Of a stretch of DNA of 64,000 bases, positions 1 through 8,226 are shown in pieces. Source of the DNA: Pseudomonadota bacterium (GTDB lineage: Bacteria; Myxococcota_A; UBA796; UBA9615); NCBI GenBank assembly GCA_024229515.1, contig JAAESI010000224.1, positions 1 through 64,000 on the forward strand. The letters run 5' to 3'. Within the stretch, counting starts at the first letter, position 1, and every line of letters starts with the position of its first letter. A program made the position numbers and the translations under genes. The notes under the pieces were generated by a model that did no database searches, had not been told where the DNA came from, and was given only the letters and a program-made list of their open reading frames with translations.

Positions 1-310
1 CTGTTTTTGTTGGATTTCTCTTGGGGTTGGGGTGGGCGGTCGGCCGGGGGTGGCGCGCCGCGGGGGCGTCGCCTCACCGGGTGGGGTTGAGGCGTCGCCG
101 CCGCTGGACGATGGCCGGGCTGGGGGGCCCCCGCGGGGGGCCTTGGAGAACTCTTCGAGTTCCCCACAACCCGTTGGAAAATCGAAGGTTTTCCACATCG
201 ACCACAGTGGACGACGACGAGGATGACGGGGGAGTCGGGGAGCCGCCCGCTTCCTCTACATCACCTGGCTCTACAAGCGGGCGCTCGGGGGGTCGCAGCT
301 CCGCAGGTGG
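1..310. other. Non-coding flank, no gene supported
   Basis: No open frame here has convincing composition: the short frames are Arg/Gly/Pro-rich in every direction, as expected of random G+C-rich DNA. Visible structure is a GC-palindromic stretch around 122-142 and a small inverted repeat at 175-195, TGGAAAA and TTTTCCA separated by 7 nt. There is no T-run after that hairpin, so I do not call it a terminator. The stop of the minus-strand lipoprotein gene lies at 311. Confidence 0.5.
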
Positions 311-1159
311 TTACTGACCCGGGAAGTAGAAGAAGCCGCTGGGGCCGATGGTCTCGAAGCGAACCGTCGTGTCCCCCTCGGGGGCCGCGGCGTGGTAGCG
401 GTCGAAGGTGTGGCTCCCGCACTCGCCATGGCTCCAGTCCCCCGCTTCGAGGAGGGTGAGGAACGAGTCGGGGATTACGAGCTCGCCGGTGTCCGGCCCC
501 TCGCACTCGATCTCGGCCGCGCTCAGGCCGCCGTGGCTGCCGACGCAGTCCGTCATGTGCAGTCGCACGCGGGCGTCGAGGACCGGGTTGCTCCAGCGCA
601 GCACCCCGTCCGCGTCCCCCCGGTTGGCGAGCGCCTGCTCCCAGCTCCCGGTGGCGTCCGCCGGCTCGATGATCGAGGCCTGGAGGGCGAGCCCGTCCCC
701 GGTCAGGGTGACCTCCCCCGCGGTCGAAGCGCTTCCGGTGGCGTAGTACCCCAGGAGCGAGTCGGGTGAGACCGTCTGCTCCCCGTCAGGCCAACTCCAC
801 TCCATGTCGCCCCGGTCGACCCGATCGGGCCACGCGAGGCACTCGCCAGACACGCACAGCTCACCGGGGGAGCAGTCGGGGGTGCAGCTGCTCGGGCTGT
901 GCTCCATGAGGCGGCAGTTCCCGATGCGCTCCGTCTCCACGTGGGCTCGCAGCGCGGGACCGTCCGCGAACGCCCCCTGGAGGGAGGTCTCACCGAAGGA
1001 GAGCCAGGTGCGCACCTGGATGCGCGCGTGAGGCTCTGAGAAGTCAGGATCGCTCCCGATCGCCGCCGAGTAGGGGCCCGATCCACCAGGCTGGGGCACC
1101 GGATCGGGCGGGCACCCCAGGAGGACCGAGGCGAGGACAAGGAGCGCGGCGCTTCGCAT
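311..1159 (-). CDS. Secreted lipoprotein of unknown function
   Basis: A 282-residue protein starting at an ATG preceded by a purine-rich GGGAAGGGGG stretch. The N-terminus is a classic lipoprotein signal with lipobox LLGC (Cys 16), so it should be exported and lipid-anchored. The mature part has several Cys residues, including a CTPDCSPGELCVSGECL cluster that resembles the Cys-rich knots of myxobacterial surface proteins. The rest is predicted beta-rich with no family I recognise. The open frame continues far upstream on the same strand, but that part is the antisense of the phosphorylase gene. It is the last gene before the non-coding flank and is separated from its upstream neighbour by 62 bp. 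Confidence 0.75.
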   Translation of the reverse strand: MRSAALLVLASVLLGCPPDPVPQPGGSGPYSAAIGSDPDFSEPHARIQVRTWLSFGETSLQGAFADGPALRAHVETERIGNCRLMEHSPSSCTPDCSPGELCVSGECLAWPDRVDRGDMEWSWPDGEQTVSPDSLLGYYATGSASTAGEVTLTGDGLALQASIIEPADATGSWEQALANRGDADGVLRWSNPVLDARVRLHMTDCVGSHGGLSAAEIECEGPDTGELVIPDSFLTLLEAGDWSHGECGSHTFDRYHAAAPEGDTTVRFETIGPSGFFYFPGQ

Positions 1160-1221
1160 GCCCCCCCTTCCCTCACGTTCCGTGCCAGCTGGGTCAGGCC
1201 GAAGACGCCCGGTGTCCCCGA

Positions 1222-2073
1222 TCAGGAGATGACGCCGGCCCGGCCGTCTTCGGACGCGACCAGGTCCAGGGCGGCCTGCACCGCCACGCGGACCGCCCGC
1301 GCCTCGGTCTCCTGAGCCAGGTCGGAGGGGGCCCAGGCGTGCTGGTCCCCGATCACCGCCAGGATGGTGCCCGCCTTGATCACGTCGGCGGCGCCGCGGC
1401 CGACGGACAGGGGCGAGACGTCGGGGCCGCGCGAGGTGGACAGCAGGAACAGGTGCGAGGACTCCATCTCCGAGGCCAGCACCCCGATGCGCTGGAGCAG
1501 CTCCATGTAGCGCCGGTTCTCGTCGGCGCGGGGCCCCATGGGAAACTCCCGGCCGTACAGGGAGTCCTTGGTGTGCACCAGGCCGAGGTAGGTGTGGTCC
1601 AGCTCGCCCAGCTTCTGCGACGCCGACGCGAGGGCGACGATCCAGTCGCTGTGGGCGACGGCCGGGACCTCCGCCGGCACGTACGCGTCGGACGCGCCTT
1701 CGTCCCGCACCGCGGCGGTGGCCACGACGAGGTCGCCGACGGAGACCTGAGGCTGGAGGGTGCCGGCCGAGCCGACGCGGAGGAAGCGGCGGCCGCCCAG
1801 CTCGATCAGCTCGGTGAGCACGATCCCGAGGGAGGCGCACCCCATGCCGGTGGGCACCGCCGCCACGTCGACGGTTTGGCCGTTGGACCGCAGCCGGCCC
1901 AGGTGGACGTCCAGGCGCCGCGGGTTGGTGTGGACCTCGAGGCCGTCGAAGTGCTCGGCGATCTGCTGGGTGCGGGCGAGGGAGCCCGGCACGAAGATCA
2001 CGCGCCCCCGGCCGCCGTTGCCCTCGAGGTGCTCCGGGCGAATACCCAGATGGTGGGCGTCGAACGGTTCCAT
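1222..2073 (-). CDS. Nucleoside phosphorylase, uridine phosphorylase-like
   Basis: A 283-residue protein of the PNP/UDP phosphorylase superfamily, which cleaves a nucleoside with phosphate to base and ribose-1-phosphate in the cytoplasm. Visible family marks are the N-terminal phosphate-binding region (VIFVPGSLARTQQIAEHF), the glycine-rich VPTGMGCASLGIVLTEL segment, RVGSAGTLQPQVSVGDLVVA, and the substrate/metal-site ASEMESSHLFLL motif that fits uridine phosphorylase best. Length is normal (about 250-290). Its ATG directly abuts the stop of the upstream phosphoribosyltransferase-like gene, with a GGAGGG Shine-Dalgarno inside that gene's end. The two are therefore one operon and probably act together in pyrimidine salvage. 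The exact substrate (uridine, thymidine or a purine nucleoside) cannot be fixed from the sequence. Confidence 0.88.
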   Translation of the reverse strand: MEPFDAHHLGIRPEHLEGNGGRGRVIFVPGSLARTQQIAEHFDGLEVHTNPRRLDVHLGRLRSNGQTVDVAAVPTGMGCASLGIVLTELIELGGRRFLRVGSAGTLQPQVSVGDLVVATAAVRDEGASDAYVPAEVPAVAHSDWIVALASASQKLGELDHTYLGLVHTKDSLYGREFPMGPRADENRRYMELLQRIGVLASEMESSHLFLLSTSRGPDVSPLSVGRGAADVIKAGTILAVIGDQHAWAPSDLAQETEARAVRVAVQAALDLVASEDGRAGVIS

Positions 2074-3180
2074 TCAGCCCTCCAGTCCGCCGACGTCCCG
2101 CAGGGTGGCGAGCCGGCGGGCGCAGAGATCCGCCAGCTCGGCGCTCCCGGCGGGCTGGGCCCAGAAGTCGAGGAGCTGGTGGTACAGCCTGCGGAGTTCG
2201 TCCTCTCCCACGCCCCGCCAGGACTCCTGGCGCAGGGCGAAGAACTGCTCTTCAGTCCCCCGGAGACGCTCGGGCCAACGCTCGTCCAGCGCCTCCCGCA
2301 GCGTCCAACCCTCCCGGGCGAAGCCGGCGGTGGTCTCCCAGTACTCGATGACGTCCTCGCAGTAGTGGGGGATGTCGAAGGCGCGGGAGCCGGCGTCGTA
2401 GATGACGCAACGCTCCATCAGGGAGGCGGGATCGTCGTACTGGGACGCCTCCAGCTCAGGCGTCATGAAGGCGCCGCGGCGGATGAGATCGGTCCCGGGG
2501 ATGCCGATCTTCAGCGGCGTCTTGCTGTCCACGAGGCGGAACTTCGCCTCCAGGTAGACGAGGATCGTCCGCTCGTAGGCAGGGAATGCCGCGCGGAGCT
2601 TGCTGTCGAGCTCCTCGAGCACCTTCTCAGCCTTGTGGCAGCCGATGGTGAAGAAGACGAGCGCACGGGCCGACGAGCCGAGCTCCACGAGGTGGTCGAG
2701 GATCACCTGCAGGCCGTTCTCCATGGTGACCCCGGTCGCCACCACGTCCCCCATCACGAGCACCGCGTCCCGGGGGATGTCCAGCTTGCGGTACATGTCC
2801 TCCTTGACCCCCCAGCGGCCCTCCTCGCTGCGGAAGCGCTGGCTGCTCATGAAGGCGGAGGGGTGGCGGTTGAAGCCGTAGGCGCTGTGCAGGGCGCGTC
2901 GGATCTCGAAGTTGAGCCCGCCGCGGAGGAAGTTGACGACACAGACCCCCGCCGCGGGGTGGCCTTCGATCAGCTCCCGGAACGGCGCGGTCCGAAAGGC
3001 GGCGGTCATGCCGTCGTGCAGCGTCAGATTGAAGTCGACACCGAGTAGCTCGGGGCGGTTGCAGATCGCGCGACTCTGGGGAGTGCTCACGACGTAGCGC
3101 TCGGCAGGGCCCTGGTAGTCGCCGCGAAGGCTGTACCAGCTGGCCTCGGGCGCGACACTGAGACGTTCGAGAACCTGCAT
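2074..3180 (-). CDS. Phosphoribosyltransferase-like protein
   Basis: A 368-residue protein. I chose the ATG at 3180 because AGGAGG sits just upstream; the frame stays open 111 nt further with no plausible start signal. Around residues 145-165 there is a stretch VLVMGDVVATGVTMENGL that resembles the PRPP-binding loop of type I phosphoribosyltransferases (hydrophobic strand, acidic residue, then TGxT), followed by a second Rossmann-like strand ARALVFFTIGC. An upstream VVNFLRGGLNFE segment resembles the uracil phosphoribosyltransferase Arg-Gly-Gly region. The C-terminal 170 residues do not match a family I know. Coupling with the phosphorylase suggests base/nucleoside salvage. The PRTase assignment is an inference from motif shape. 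Confidence 0.6.
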   Translation of the reverse strand: MQVLERLSVAPEASWYSLRGDYQGPAERYVVSTPQSRAICNRPELLGVDFNLTLHDGMTAAFRTAPFRELIEGHPAAGVCVVNFLRGGLNFEIRRALHSAYGFNRHPSAFMSSQRFRSEEGRWGVKEDMYRKLDIPRDAVLVMGDVVATGVTMENGLQVILDHLVELGSSARALVFFTIGCHKAEKVLEELDSKLRAAFPAYERTILVYLEAKFRLVDSKTPLKIGIPGTDLIRRGAFMTPELEASQYDDPASLMERCVIYDAGSRAFDIPHYCEDVIEYWETTAGFAREGWTLREALDERWPERLRGTEEQFFALRQESWRGVGEDELRRLYHQLLDFWAQPAGSAELADLCARRLATLRDVGGLEG

Positions 3181-3232
3181 CTGCCTCCTGGCTCGGCTCC
3201 CGCGGTGACAATCCCCAGGGCGGAGCCGACAG

Positions 3233-3238
3233 AATGTA
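3233..3238 (-). promoter_or_regulatory. Candidate -10 element for the salvage operon
   Basis: Read on the minus strand this is TACATT, a TANNNT hexamer in otherwise G+C-rich DNA. It lies about 50 nt upstream of the start at 3180, leaving room for a leader that carries the AGGAGG Shine-Dalgarno. No clear -35 box was identified. Confidence 0.3.
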
Positions 3239-3304
3239 CGCCATTGGCGGCATCGCGCGAGGTGGACGGCCCGGCCAGCCCCCCCGATCACCCGGGACTC
3301 GGCC

Positions 3305-6300
3305 CTACCAGTCCCCGCCGGGGCCGCCGTAGGCGCCCTGATCGTTGGTGGTCGTATCGGTGTCGTCGTACTGGCTCGACGGGTTGCCGGCGTCGATCGA
3401 CGGGCTCCCCGTGCCGAGGTTCAGATCATCGTTGCTGCAGTCCTGGTCCGTGCTCGAAGCCACGAACGACGGGTTCTGCGCGATGTTGCTGTTGGTGCCG
3501 CTCAGGTCGTCGTCCTCGTACCCGCCGAGGCTGTTGCCGAAGACGTTGTTGAACGACCACAGGTCCACGTTGACGAGTTCCACGCCGTAGCCGGTGCCGC
3601 TGCTGACGATGTTGTTCCGGAAGACCCCATCGAAGGCGCGCAGCTGGCTGGGCTTGAGGAGGTGGGTGCCGACGTTGTCGAAGAAGGTGTTGTTCGTGGC
3701 GATCGGCTCCGCCGCGAGGATGAACAGGCCCGCGCCGCGCTCGGATTCGTTGCCGCAGAAGAGGTTGTTCTCCACGTCGGTGACCCCCGTCGTGGTGCTC
3801 AGCATGATGCCGCCGCCGTCCTGGGCGGCGAGGTTCTCGCTGAACTCGTTCTGGGCGATGACGCCGCTGAAGTCCTCGACGTAGAGGCCGCCGCCGTCGT
3901 CCGCGGTCTCGTTGTTGGTGAACGTGTTGCCCGAGACCTCGATGCCGGCGCCGCCGCTGAAGAGGTACATACCGCCGCCGTCGCTGCCGCCGGCGAGGTT
4001 GCCGTCGAACAGGTTCCCCGTGACCGTCTGCACGCCCACGCTGAGGTAGGCGCCGCCGCCCGCCAGCGCCGCGGTGTTGCCGGTGAAGGTGTTGTCGATC
4101 AGCACGACGTCGCCGTTGAGGGCCGCCAGCCCGCCGCCGTTGTTGACCGCCGAGTTGCCGTCGAAGACGCAGTCCTCGACCGTCGCGGCGGAGTTGTCGA
4201 TGAGCACGCCGCCGCCCGAGTCGGCCGCGACGCCACCCGAGATGGTGAAGCCCTGGAGGCGGGCCGTTGCTGTCTGGCCGCTCGCGATGGTGACGACCGG
4301 ACCGGTGCCGCCGCCGTCGATGGTCGTCTGCGCCGGTCCCTGCTGACCGATGACGCGCACGTCGTCGCCGCTGGCGGGCCAGGCGGGACGCTCGCTGTAC
4401 GTCCCGGGCTGCACCCACACGGTCTGGCAGGCGTTGCCGTCGGCTTCGTTGATGCCCTGCTGGATGCTCGTCCAGGGAGCGCTCAGGCTGCCCGTCGAGC
4501 TACCCGAGAAGGTGTTGTCGACGTACATCGGGCAGTCCGCGTCGGCGCAGTCGAGGGATCCGTCGCCGTCGCTGTCGAACGCTTCGCCGACGACGAGCTC
4601 GCCGTCGCAGTTGTCGTCCTCGCCGTTGCAGACCTCGGTGGCGGCGGGGCTGACCCCGATGTCGCCGTCGTCGCAATCGCCCGCGCAGACGCTGAAGGAG
4701 TCACCGTCGCCGTCGACCGTCTCGTCGGTGCCGGCGTCGCAGTCGTTGTCGTTGCCGTCGCACAGCTCCTCGTTGCCGGGGAAGTTGTTGGCGTTGGAGT
4801 CGTCGCAGTCGGCGCACGCGTAGGAGCCGTCGCCGTCGTCGTCCGCCTCGCCGGCGCCGGCGGAGGTGGTCTCGTCGCAGTCGTTGTCGGCGCCGTCGCA
4901 GACCTCGACGTTGCCGGGGAAGTTGGCCTCGTCGCTGTCGTCGCAGTCGGTGCAGCTCAGGGAGCCGTCGGCGTCGGCATCGACCTCGCCATCGACGTCG
5001 AAGTCGGCGGCGCCGTTGCAGTTGTTGTCGGCGCCGTCGCACAGCTCCGCGTTGCCCGGGAAGTTCAGAGCGTCCGTGTCGTCGCAGTCAGCGCACGCGG
5101 GGGAGCCGTCGCCGTCCAGATCGAGCTCGTCGGCGGGGAGGATGCCGTTGCAGTCGTTGTCGATCGTGTCGCAGATCTCCGTCGCCCCCGGGAACGTGGT
5201 GGCGTCGCCTTCGGCGCAGTCGGAGTTGGGGCTGTCGCACGCGGTGAAGCCGTCGCCGTCGAAGTCGCCGGCCTCGTCGGTGTCGGTGTTGCAGTCGTTG
5301 TCGGTGCCGTCGCAGGACTCGACGTTGCCGGGGAAGTTCAGGGGATCGGCGTCGTCGCAGTCGAGGCAGCCGGGGGAGCCGTCACTGTCGCCGTCGGCCT
5401 CGTCGGCGGGGATGGCGCCGTCGCAGTCGGTGTCGATGCCGTCGCACGCCTCCACCGCGGCGGGGGAGATGTCGGCGTTGGCGTCGTCGCAGTCGATGCA
5501 GCTCAAGTAGCCGTCCACGTCGGCGTCCACTTCGCCTTCCACGTCGGCGTCGGCGAGGCCGTTGCAGTCGTTGTCCCGGCCGTCGCACAGCTCGGGGAAG
5601 CCGGTGCCGACCACGCCGTCGTCGTTGTTGCAGTCGCCCTGGCAGGGGGCCTGCTCGTCGGCGTCGTTGTCCTCCTCGTCGATGGGGAGGTCGCCGTCGC
5701 AGTCGGTGTCGAAGCCGTCGCACAGCTCGGTCGCCTGGCCCGGGTTCACCCCCGCTTCGTCGTCGTTGCAGTCGTCGAGGCAGGCGAGGTAGCCGTCGCC
5801 GTCGCCGTCGGCCTCGGCCGGCGGGAGGGTGCCGTCGCAGTTGGTGTCGTAGCCGTCGCACTCCTCGGCGTGGGGCCCGGACTGCACGCTGCCCACGTCG
5901 GGCTCGCAGTCACCCTCGCAGGCAGTCTCGCCGTCGCTGTCGGGGTCGAGTTCGTCGGTGCCGAGGGAGCCGTCGCAGTCGGTGTCCACGTCGTCGCAGC
6001 CCTCATCGAGGATGCCGGGGTTGCGGCCCGCGTCGGCGTCGTCGCAGTCGTCCTCGCACGCGAGGTAGCCGTCGTTGTCGTCGTCGCCCTCGTCGGTGCG
6101 GAGCTCGCCGTCGCAGTCGTTGTCGAGGCCGTCGCACAGCTCGTCGGCGCCGCCGTAGATGGTGGGATCGGCGTCGTCGCAGTCGGTGCCGCCCAGGTCG
6201 ACGTCCACGTCGCCGTCGCCGTCCAAATCCCCGTTGACGTAGTTGGCGGTGACGCGGATCAGGGCTTCGTAGGGACTGCCGCTGTTGGGCGTCATCTGCA

Positions 6301-6604
6301 GGTGCGCGATGTCGGAGACCTCGCCGGGGCCGACCTCGGGGGTCGTGAAGCGGAACGTAAGCGGGTACTCGGCCTCTCCGTCCATTGTCAGGGGGACATC
6401 GGACAGAAGCTGGAAGCTGGTGCCGTCATCCATGGTCACGGAAGAGAGCACCTGATCAGCCAGAAGGCGGTTCCGCAGGGACGTGGTCTCCTCGTACTCG
6501 CCCGGGAGGAAGATATCCCCGAAATCGAGCGTCTGATCGAGGGGGGAGACCCCGTCACCGCAGGCACAGAGCAACACAACAGCCGACAGCATCCAGTTAC
6601 GCAT
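3305..6604 (-). CDS. MopE-repeat / beta-helix surface lipoprotein
   Basis: A 1,099-residue lipoprotein; signal peptide with lipobox-like VLLCAC (Cys 15). Residues about 20-125 look like an immunoglobulin-type beta domain. Residues about 130-690 carry 12 units of the MopE-like metal-binding motif (pattern CDGxDNDCDG followed by DxDGDG and CDD), a repeat known from copper-binding MopE and widespread in delta-proteobacterial surface proteins. The C-terminal roughly 370 residues are a right-handed parallel beta-helix of the polymorphic outer-membrane / DUF1565 type: VDNTFSGSS start, IQQGINEA, then ladders such as GGGVLIDNSAATVEDCVFDGN. Asp-dense spacing suggests Ca2+ or transition-metal binding. 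It is likely displayed on the outer membrane. It is monocistronic, divergent from 6667. Confidence 0.85.
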   Translation of the reverse strand: MRNWMLSAVVLLCACGDGVSPLDQTLDFGDIFLPGEYEETTSLRNRLLADQVLSSVTMDDGTSFQLLSDVPLTMDGEAEYPLTFRFTTPEVGPGEVSDIAHLQMTPNSGSPYEALIRVTANYVNGDLDGDGDVDVDLGGTDCDDADPTIYGGADELCDGLDNDCDGELRTDEGDDDNDGYLACEDDCDDADAGRNPGILDEGCDDVDTDCDGSLGTDELDPDSDGETACEGDCEPDVGSVQSGPHAEECDGYDTNCDGTLPPAEADGDGDGYLACLDDCNDDEAGVNPGQATELCDGFDTDCDGDLPIDEEDNDADEQAPCQGDCNNDDGVVGTGFPELCDGRDNDCNGLADADVEGEVDADVDGYLSCIDCDDANADISPAAVEACDGIDTDCDGAIPADEADGDSDGSPGCLDCDDADPLNFPGNVESCDGTDNDCNTDTDEAGDFDGDGFTACDSPNSDCAEGDATTFPGATEICDTIDNDCNGILPADELDLDGDGSPACADCDDTDALNFPGNAELCDGADNNCNGAADFDVDGEVDADADGSLSCTDCDDSDEANFPGNVEVCDGADNDCDETTSAGAGEADDDGDGSYACADCDDSNANNFPGNEELCDGNDNDCDAGTDETVDGDGDSFSVCAGDCDDGDIGVSPAATEVCNGEDDNCDGELVVGEAFDSDGDGSLDCADADCPMYVDNTFSGSSTGSLSAPWTSIQQGINEADGNACQTVWVQPGTYSERPAWPASGDDVRVIGQQGPAQTTIDGGGTGPVVTIASGQTATARLQGFTISGGVAADSGGGVLIDNSAATVEDCVFDGNSAVNNGGGLAALNGDVVLIDNTFTGNTAALAGGGAYLSVGVQTVTGNLFDGNLAGGSDGGGMYLFSGGAGIEVSGNTFTNNETADDGGGLYVEDFSGVIAQNEFSENLAAQDGGGIMLSTTTGVTDVENNLFCGNESERGAGLFILAAEPIATNNTFFDNVGTHLLKPSQLRAFDGVFRNNIVSSGTGYGVELVNVDLWSFNNVFGNSLGGYEDDDLSGTNSNIAQNPSFVASSTDQDCSNDDLNLGTGSPSIDAGNPSSQYDDTDTTTNDQGAYGGPGGDW

Positions 6605-6652
6605 GGGCGCAGTTTGCCACGCGGGCTTCGTTGAGAGGCGGGTCGTCGGGCG

Positions 6653-6658
6653 TACCCT
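6653..6658 (+). promoter_or_regulatory. Candidate -10 element, leaderless spacing
   Basis: TACCCT ends 8 nt before the ATG at 6667, with no Shine-Dalgarno between them. At this distance transcription would start at or next to the A of the start codon. Confidence 0.35.
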
Positions 6659-6666
6659 CCCGCGCC

Positions 6667-7152
6667 ATGACGCACCGCCTGACCCTCGCCCTCGCCCTCA
6701 ACGTCACGCTGCTCCTGACCGCCACCACCGCGGCGGCGGACTGGACCCTGCAGTTCTCGTTGGACGAGCCGACGCTGGAGGAGGGCGAGTGGGAGGACGA
6801 CGGCATGACCGCGGAGACCCTGCGCAAGCGCGGCACCCGGAAGATCGGCCTCGGCATCGCCCTGTCCGGCGGCGCAGCAGGCCTCGGCGCCCTCGGCGTG
6901 CCACTACTGGTCGTCGGGATCCAGGACGAAACCGAGTGGTATGGCCCGCTCGTGCTCGCTCTCGGAGTACCGGTGACGATCACCGCCAGCGTGCTGCTGA
7001 CCGTCGGCATCGTCCTGATCGTCTCGGGGGCGATGGACCGCGCCGAGTCCAAGCGCATGGCGCTGATCGAGCCGCGGATGCGGTACGCCCGGGCGGAGCG
7101 AAACCGCGGCGCGCTGGGGTGGCGCTTCGCCGCCGGCCCCGCCCTGCGCTGA
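6667..7152 (+). CDS. Small membrane protein with signal peptide
   Basis: A 161-residue protein; the ATG at 6667 opens a clean signal sequence (MTHRLTLALALNVTLLLTAT, then AAA-D cleavage). After an acidic stretch containing EGEWEDD, two hydrophobic segments follow (around residues 60-83 and 93-120), rich in Gly and Val. The tail is basic and contains MRYARAERN. This layout (cleaved signal, two membrane spans, charged tail) recurs in myxobacterial proteins of unknown role. The frame extends upstream of 6667 over the neighbouring gene, which I discard. It has no obvious functional partner: it is divergent from the MopE lipoprotein and convergent with 7181, with only 28 bp between stops. Confidence 0.7.
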   Translation: MTHRLTLALALNVTLLLTATTAAADWTLQFSLDEPTLEEGEWEDDGMTAETLRKRGTRKIGLGIALSGGAAGLGALGVPLLVVGIQDETEWYGPLVLALGVPVTITASVLLTVGIVLIVSGAMDRAESKRMALIEPRMRYARAERNRGALGWRFAAGPALR

Positions 7153-7180
7153 GGGCCAGGCCAGCAGCGGTCGCAGGCTC

Positions 7181-8194
7181 CTAGGGCTCCTCGAGCAGCA
7201 GCTTCTTGCTGTTGCGCTGCGCTTCCTCGAACTCCTCCTGGAGCCGGTCCTGCTCAGCGCGCCGGACGTCCGCTTCCTGCGCCGCGGGCCCCCAGACCAC
7301 CGTCCCGTCGGGCTTCAGGTGCCCCACCATCGCGCCGCCGGCGTCCGTCATGCGCACGGACTTCAGGTCCTCGCGCTTGGCGACGGTCAGCATCAGCCGG
7401 ATGTCGGACTCGCGATCCCGGGACTTCTGTTCGACCCACGCCGGACGCATCTTCAGGACGGCTTCGGAGCCTTCGATCGTGCGCTCCTTCACCCCGCTGA
7501 CGAGCCGGCTGTAGTCGTCCGTCGTCATCGGCTCGGGCTGGTTGTTCTGGATGAACCAGAAGACGCCGTAGCCCAGGCCGATCACCACCGCGACCGTGAA
7601 GACCCAGCCGAAGAACCGGCCCACGGCCGACTCCTGCTTCACCTTCTTGACCTTGCGGGGGGTGGCCGCGCGCTCGAGCGGGTTGCCGGCCTCGTCCTCG
7701 GTCTCGTGGAAGGCGCCGCGTCCGTAGCGCACCGCCTTGGGGCCCCCGCCCTTCTTCTTGCGGCCGTCGGGGATCCACTTCTCCGTGCGGGCCGCCGCTT
7801 CGGTGGCCATCAGCAAGACCTTGTCCCGCATCTCGCTGGCTTCGCGGTCGTTCAGGAGCGCCATCAGCGCCCGTGCCTCGGCCGAAACGGCCTTCAGATC
7901 CACCACCGGCGCGTGGCTCGAGCCCTGAACCGCCTGGGACAGAAGCGGCTTCCAGAAGGCACACGCATCGAGCGAGCGAAGGTGCACCGCGGCGGTCACC
8001 GCGGCGATCTCACGCGAGGATTCCAGCTGCTCGATCGCCTCGGCGTCAAACGTTTTGCCGGCTCGGATCAGCGCCTCGGCGACCGGTCGAACCGCTCCGT
8101 GGAACTTCACGTCGAGGTCCCGGATGAACTCCTCCGTGACGACGCGCTGCAGGTGTTGATCGAGGGTCTTGACCCCGTCGGCCTTTCCGGACAT
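7181..8194 (-). CDS. Single-pass membrane protein, unknown function
   Basis: A 337-residue protein. The N-terminal 155 residues are predicted alpha-helical and soluble (DLDVKFHGAVRPVAEALIRA and similar). A basic Lys-rich stretch (GRKKKGGGPK, later RKVKKVKQE) leads into one membrane span at about residues 192-213 (VGRFFGWVFTVAVVIGLGYG). A C-terminal domain of about 100 residues ends in a charged helix. No catalytic motif is visible and I do not recognise the family. The positive-inside rule puts the N-terminal domain in the cytoplasm and the C-terminal domain in the periplasm. A TAGCAT hexamer lies 6 nt upstream of the start. Confidence 0.7.
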   Translation of the reverse strand: MSGKADGVKTLDQHLQRVVTEEFIRDLDVKFHGAVRPVAEALIRAGKTFDAEAIEQLESSREIAAVTAAVHLRSLDACAFWKPLLSQAVQGSSHAPVVDLKAVSAEARALMALLNDREASEMRDKVLLMATEAAARTEKWIPDGRKKKGGGPKAVRYGRGAFHETEDEAGNPLERAATPRKVKKVKQESAVGRFFGWVFTVAVVIGLGYGVFWFIQNNQPEPMTTDDYSRLVSGVKERTIEGSEAVLKMRPAWVEQKSRDRESDIRLMLTVAKREDLKSVRMTDAGGAMVGHLKPDGTVVWGPAAQEADVRRAEQDRLQEEFEEAQRNSKKLLLEEP

Positions 8195-8200
8195 TCGGGA

Positions 8201-8206
8201 ATGCTA
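8201..8206 (-). promoter_or_regulatory. Candidate -10 element, leaderless spacing
   Basis: On the minus strand TAGCAT ends 6 nt before the ATG at 8194 and no Shine-Dalgarno is visible, so the transcript is probably leaderless. Confidence 0.35.
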
Positions 8207-8226
8207 GCGGATGGATCGGGGCCGAT

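Noticed and set aside
175..195. Hairpin TGGAAAA/TTTTCCA as a terminator
   Set aside because: Stem is only 7 bp and A/T-rich, with no following T-run and no gene ending into it.
189..197. TTTTCCACA, one mismatch from a DnaA box, as a replication-origin hint
   Set aside because: A single near-match without a cluster, AT-rich unwinding element or dnaA/dnaN/rpmH nearby.
3662..6634. A 990-codon plus-strand frame opposite the MopE/beta-helix gene
   Set aside because: Low-complexity Val/Ala/Gly product without a start signal; the minus-strand gene has the recognisable domains.
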